This document shows, one piece after another, positions 60,624-64,000 of a stretch of DNA of 64,000 nucleotides. Location of the stretch: positions 124,001 through 188,000 of the forward strand of contig PDHQ01000027.1 in NCBI GenBank assembly GCA_003339415.1. Direction: 5' to 3'. The notes beneath the pieces are model-generated. The model had not been told where the DNA came from. It made no database searches and saw only the letters and a program-made list of their open reading frames with translations. The stretch's first letter is position 1, and every line of letters starts with the position of its first letter. The position numbers were made by a program, and so were the translations under genes. Source of the DNA: Ophiocordyceps camponoti-saundersi (nom. inval.) (taxonomy: Eukaryota; Ascomycota; Sordariomycetes; Hypocreales; Ophiocordycipitaceae).

Positions 60624-60780
60624 TAGGGTTAAAGACTAAAAGTGACTAACTAAAATTAGTTACTATAAGGACTTTAGTCAGTTAGTGACTAATTTAGTCC
60701 CTAAAAATAAGGACTTTAGTTAGTTAGTCCGGACTGACTAAAAAAAGACTAAAAAGTCACTGACTAATTTTAAACCCTAG
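60624..60780. repeat. Fold-back-like repeat bounded by TAGGGTT and AACCCTA
   Basis: This 157-base stretch begins TTAGGGTTAAAGACT and ends AATTTTAAACCCTAG and is full of AGTCA/TGACT/TTAGTC words in both orientations. It differs from the surrounding DNA in having intact CA and TG. It may be a small palindromic element, but arm alignment is imperfect. Confidence 0.4.
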
Positions 60781-60959
60781 CTAAGGCTAAGTGTTCTTTC
60801 TTAAAAGCTTTTTAAACTTTATTATAACTTTTTAAATATAGGACTTCTAACTTAGGAATAGGCGCCTATTAGCCCTATCCCTAATAACTTTAATATTTAG
60901 GAACTAATAAAAGTCCCTAAGATCCTTAATTTAAAAGGCTTTCTTAATAGCCTCTTAAA

Positions 60960-61060
60960 AATTAGCGTATTTAGCTTCTTAATTTTTCCTAAACAAAGCT
61001 ATAAAGTTATTAATATAGAAGAAAATAATAATCTTCTTATTCGTTATAATATATAGGTTT
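60960..61060 (-). pseudogene. Copia-type reverse transcriptase remnant, RIP-mutated
   Basis: Minus-strand codons read NLYIITNKKIIIFFY then INNFIALFRKN and a stop. The box at 61006-61023 is FFYINN where Copia has FFYVDD, with both Asp changed to Asn, and the preceding LYxxxNKxII matches the strand before that box. One stop after RKN fits a mutated Gln codon. Confidence 0.65.
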
Positions 61061-64000
61061 TTAGAGATAAATTTAAAGCCTTATTTTATTAGCTAAATAA
61101 TAAGTAATTTATACTAAAGTAAAAGGGAGCGTTAAAGCTTATATAAGGCTTTTTTTAGCCTTTAAGCCTTACTTAATATATTAAAGCTAGGGGGTATCTT
61201 ATAGTAAACCTTTTTATTAAAGTTACTATTATAAAATATATTTATAAAGTTATATTAGCGGGCCTTAAAGTTAAAATACGCTATAAGGGCTATAAGGAGC
61301 TTAAATATATATATTACTAATATATAAGCGTAGATAGATAGCTTATTCGGAGGCTACTTATTTCTATATATAATAACTTAAGCCTTATACTTATTAAGGA
61401 AACCTTATAAGTTAAACTTATAAATAAAGACTTATTTAAGGTTTATTAACCGCTATTTTTAAGATATAATAGTTAATAAGATCTTTTTAGCTACCTTATA
61501 ATCCTCTATTTATCTTAGCTTAATATATATTACTTTTAGCTATTAAGTTTTATTAAGCTTACTATACGCCCCTTTATATATAAAAGGGGGTTCTAATAGA
61601 TAATCCTAATAAGACTTATTAACTAAGGCTTAAGTTATTATAAAAGCTAAGTTCCTTATAAGTTTAAGGGAGTTAGGGGTTATAAAGGTATAAGAGGCTA
61701 TTTCCGCCTTTTTAGTTTAGGGATCGTATAAATCGGCGCCGGAATAACCTAAATTCCGCTTTTTAACGCCGGATTAATTAAAAAGGCTTAAAAACGCGTT
61801 TTCTAATATTTCCTATATTTAAAAGTTATTACCAGATAAATTATATACTATAAGCTCCTTAAATTATAAGGCTTTAAAAGCTTTATCTTAATTTACTTCT
61901 TCTTTTATATTTTTAATAAAAGAGACTTAGTAAAGAGCTTTTTTAAGTTAAGGGTTATTTTAATAATCTTAGCTATAAAACACTTTCTTATTAAAAGTTA
62001 TAAAAGAGGTGCTAATAAGGGAGTGCCTTTTTAAAAAGGGCACTTTAGTAGCAGTAAAGGACACGCCTTAAGAGAAATAACGCTAAACTAAAATAATATA
62101 TTATTAGGAGTATATATAAACTATAATTAAATAGTCCCTTAAGTCCTTTTAGTTTTTAGATATTTTAATACTTAAGGACTAAAAAGGTAATAATAGTAAG
62201 ATAAGGGCTATCGCTAAGTATATAGCGTAGTTTAGTTTCCTTATTAGAAGAGCTAAATTAAGTAAGAATTAGTCGTTAAGCTTATCTTCTTAGCTATCTT
62301 AAAAGTTATATATTATAAATTAAATTTTAAAAAAAACTTAAGGTAAAAATTTTACTAAATAAAATTATAACTTTATTTTAAATTTTATATTTTTATATCT
62401 TAAATTACTAATTTAAATATATATTCTAAAATTTTTAATATTTAATTAAATAATTCCTATCTTCCTTTCTTTTTCTTTTTTTATTTTTATATAGGAAAAT
62501 AACTTCCTATTATCCCCCTTATAGAGAATTACTATTTAGCCCCTCTCCTTATAGCTAGAGATCCCCCTTTATATTAGTTAAAGACTTTAGTTACTTAAGA
62601 AGTTACGCCTTTTAAGTATCTACTATACTTACTTAAGGTATCTTTCTTCCCCTGCTAAAACTAATCTCTAAGGCGTAATTTATTAAGCTTTAATAACTAA
62701 AAAAAGTAATATTAAGATAATAGCTACCCCTTATAGATTATAATAAACTAATTAGAAGGTTAAAAGATAAGTTATATTTTTAGTATTAGCGAAAAGAACT
62801 CTATTTTCGGATATAAGCTAGTTACTTATATAATTATAACTAAAGTAAAAGTTAGTAAAGAAGTAAAAGTTATTTAATACGATTAATTAGTATAAAGACC
62901 GCTTATAAGGTAATACCCTTATAAGTTATATTAGACGAGAAAAATAATAGCTAAATTAAGGTTAAACTATAAATAAAAACCGCGATCTTACTTTACTAAC
63001 TTATTTTTAGGAATATTACTCCCTTAGGAAGAAAATCCGGGATACTAAATAACTATAATTACTTAATTAATAATTAATTACTATTATAATATAATATTAA
63101 TAGCTTATAGACGGTTTTTTTAAGTAAATTAATTTTATATATACTTTTCTAGCTTATCTTTATCTTTTATAAGCTTTTTTACTTTAGCGTCTTATCTCTT
63201 CTATTCTTTATTTTCTCCTAAGCTTATATCTTATATTATTATCTAATAAATATTATTCTTATCTCTTCTTTTTTTAAAATAGCTATATTATAATAAAATA
63301 TTATTTTATTATAAAACTAATTACCTTACCCTTTTAAGATTTATACCTCTTTTTCTTTTAAAAACTTAGCTTAACTAATTAATTATACCTATTCGGCTAG
63401 TCTTAATAATATAGAAATTAAAATAATAACTTTTAAAAATAAGATAATTAAGAAAACTTAAATTATTAATATTTAGCTAGCTTTACTACCTATTATAAAG
63501 TTTACTAGTTAAAATATAACTAAGTTTCTTAACCGCTTTAAAAAAGAGATAAAAAATATAAATATTAAAAACGTTATAATAATCGAATAGCTTAAAGATT
63601 ATATTAACGATAAAGAAATAATAAACGTAAAGATCTTAACTAAAAACTAGCCTTAGGAGATAGCTAAGAGTATTATAATTAAATATTATAGCGTATTAAA
63701 CTTAGCTTAAAAAAGTATTTTAGACGAAAAGATTAGGAACTATAATATAAAGAAACTTAAGATTATAAAATAAGTTTTTAATTAAATCTAAACTTACGAT
63801 TATCTTTATTATAGAAAGTACGGAACTAACTATAAGCTTATTATTATTAAATTTAGAAATATTTTCAATACCTTACTAAAAAAAGTTTAAGTTAGAATTC
63901 TTAAAAAGAATAATTCTGCTTATAAAGATATAGTGGCTATACTTTATAGCTAGCTTATAAAAAATATCTAAGGCTACCTTAAACTTTATCTTAAAGATTT

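Larger units (their letters stand above)
58130..64000. mobile_element. RIP-saturated AT-rich transposon relic block (contains a Copia relic)
   Basis: From about 58130 the sequence turns abruptly AT-rich with almost no CA or TG and no open frame of 60 codons to the end of the window, the same pattern as the left block. A Copia-type reverse transcriptase box is readable on the minus strand at 61006-61023. Ends of the elements are not recognisable and the block continues beyond the window. Confidence 0.82.

Overview
This is a filamentous ascomycete nuclear chromosome segment. Short GT-AG introns (44-88 nt) with CTGAC/CTAA(C/T)-type branch sites, single-copy housekeeping genes, a Fus3/Kss1-type MAP kinase nearly identical to the Sordariomycete PMK1 family, and heavy repeat-induced point mutation (RIP) point to Pezizomycotina, probably Sordariomycetes/Hypocreales (inference from protein style and intergenic AGGT repeats; species not determined).

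Layout. Positions 1-7320 and about 58130-64000 are AT-rich blocks with no open frames and almost no CpA/TpG dinucleotides: RIP-saturated transposon relics. The left block still shows a minus-strand Gypsy-type reverse transcriptase and integrase, the right block a minus-strand Copia-type reverse transcriptase. Between them lies a GC-rich, gene-dense island of about 51 kb, interrupted once by a complete but RIP-mutated 5.9-kb Copia element (19983-25893, minus strand) with 140-bp LTRs. A 260-bp element with 37-bp terminal inverted repeats (57787-58046) sits just inside the right border of the island.

Genes in order: SEC24 (+), PMK1/FUS3-type MAPK (+), OXR1 TLDc protein (+), HEM4 uroporphyrinogen-III synthase (-), ERV1 sulfhydryl oxidase (+), [Copia], TAN1 tRNA acetylation adaptor (+), a phosphotransferase-fold protein with degenerate catalytic motifs (+), ecdysoneless/SGT1-family protein (-), SMC6 (+), COQ9 (-), a GBP2/HRB1-like three-RRM protein (+), an unassigned possible terminal exon (-), SRP14 (-), SGD1/NOM1 (+), LPD1 dihydrolipoamide dehydrogenase (+), delta-8 sphingolipid desaturase (+), VAC14 (+), HAUS1-like augmin subunit (-).

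The genes are ordinary core functions: secretion (SEC24, SRP14), RNA/ribosome (TAN1, GBP2, SGD1), mitochondria and cofactors (HEM4, ERV1, COQ9, LPD1, OXR1), genome maintenance and division (SMC6, HAUS1), signalling and lipids (MAPK, VAC14, desaturase). They do not form an evident biosynthetic or defence cluster. HEM4/ERV1, ecdysoneless/SMC6 and SRP14/SGD1 share divergent promoters. Several genes are split into exons too small to appear as long open frames (TAN1, SRP14, GBP2, LPD1); I rebuilt their exons from splice signals and frame. Two 10-N assembly gaps flanked by long C or G homopolymers lie in MAPK intron 3 and upstream of the RRM gene. I found no tRNA, rRNA or CRISPR array, and no convincing new biological system; the most unusual items are the RIP gradient in the Copia LTRs, an 8-nt microexon, a stop-free 63-nt SMC6 intron and the TIR element.
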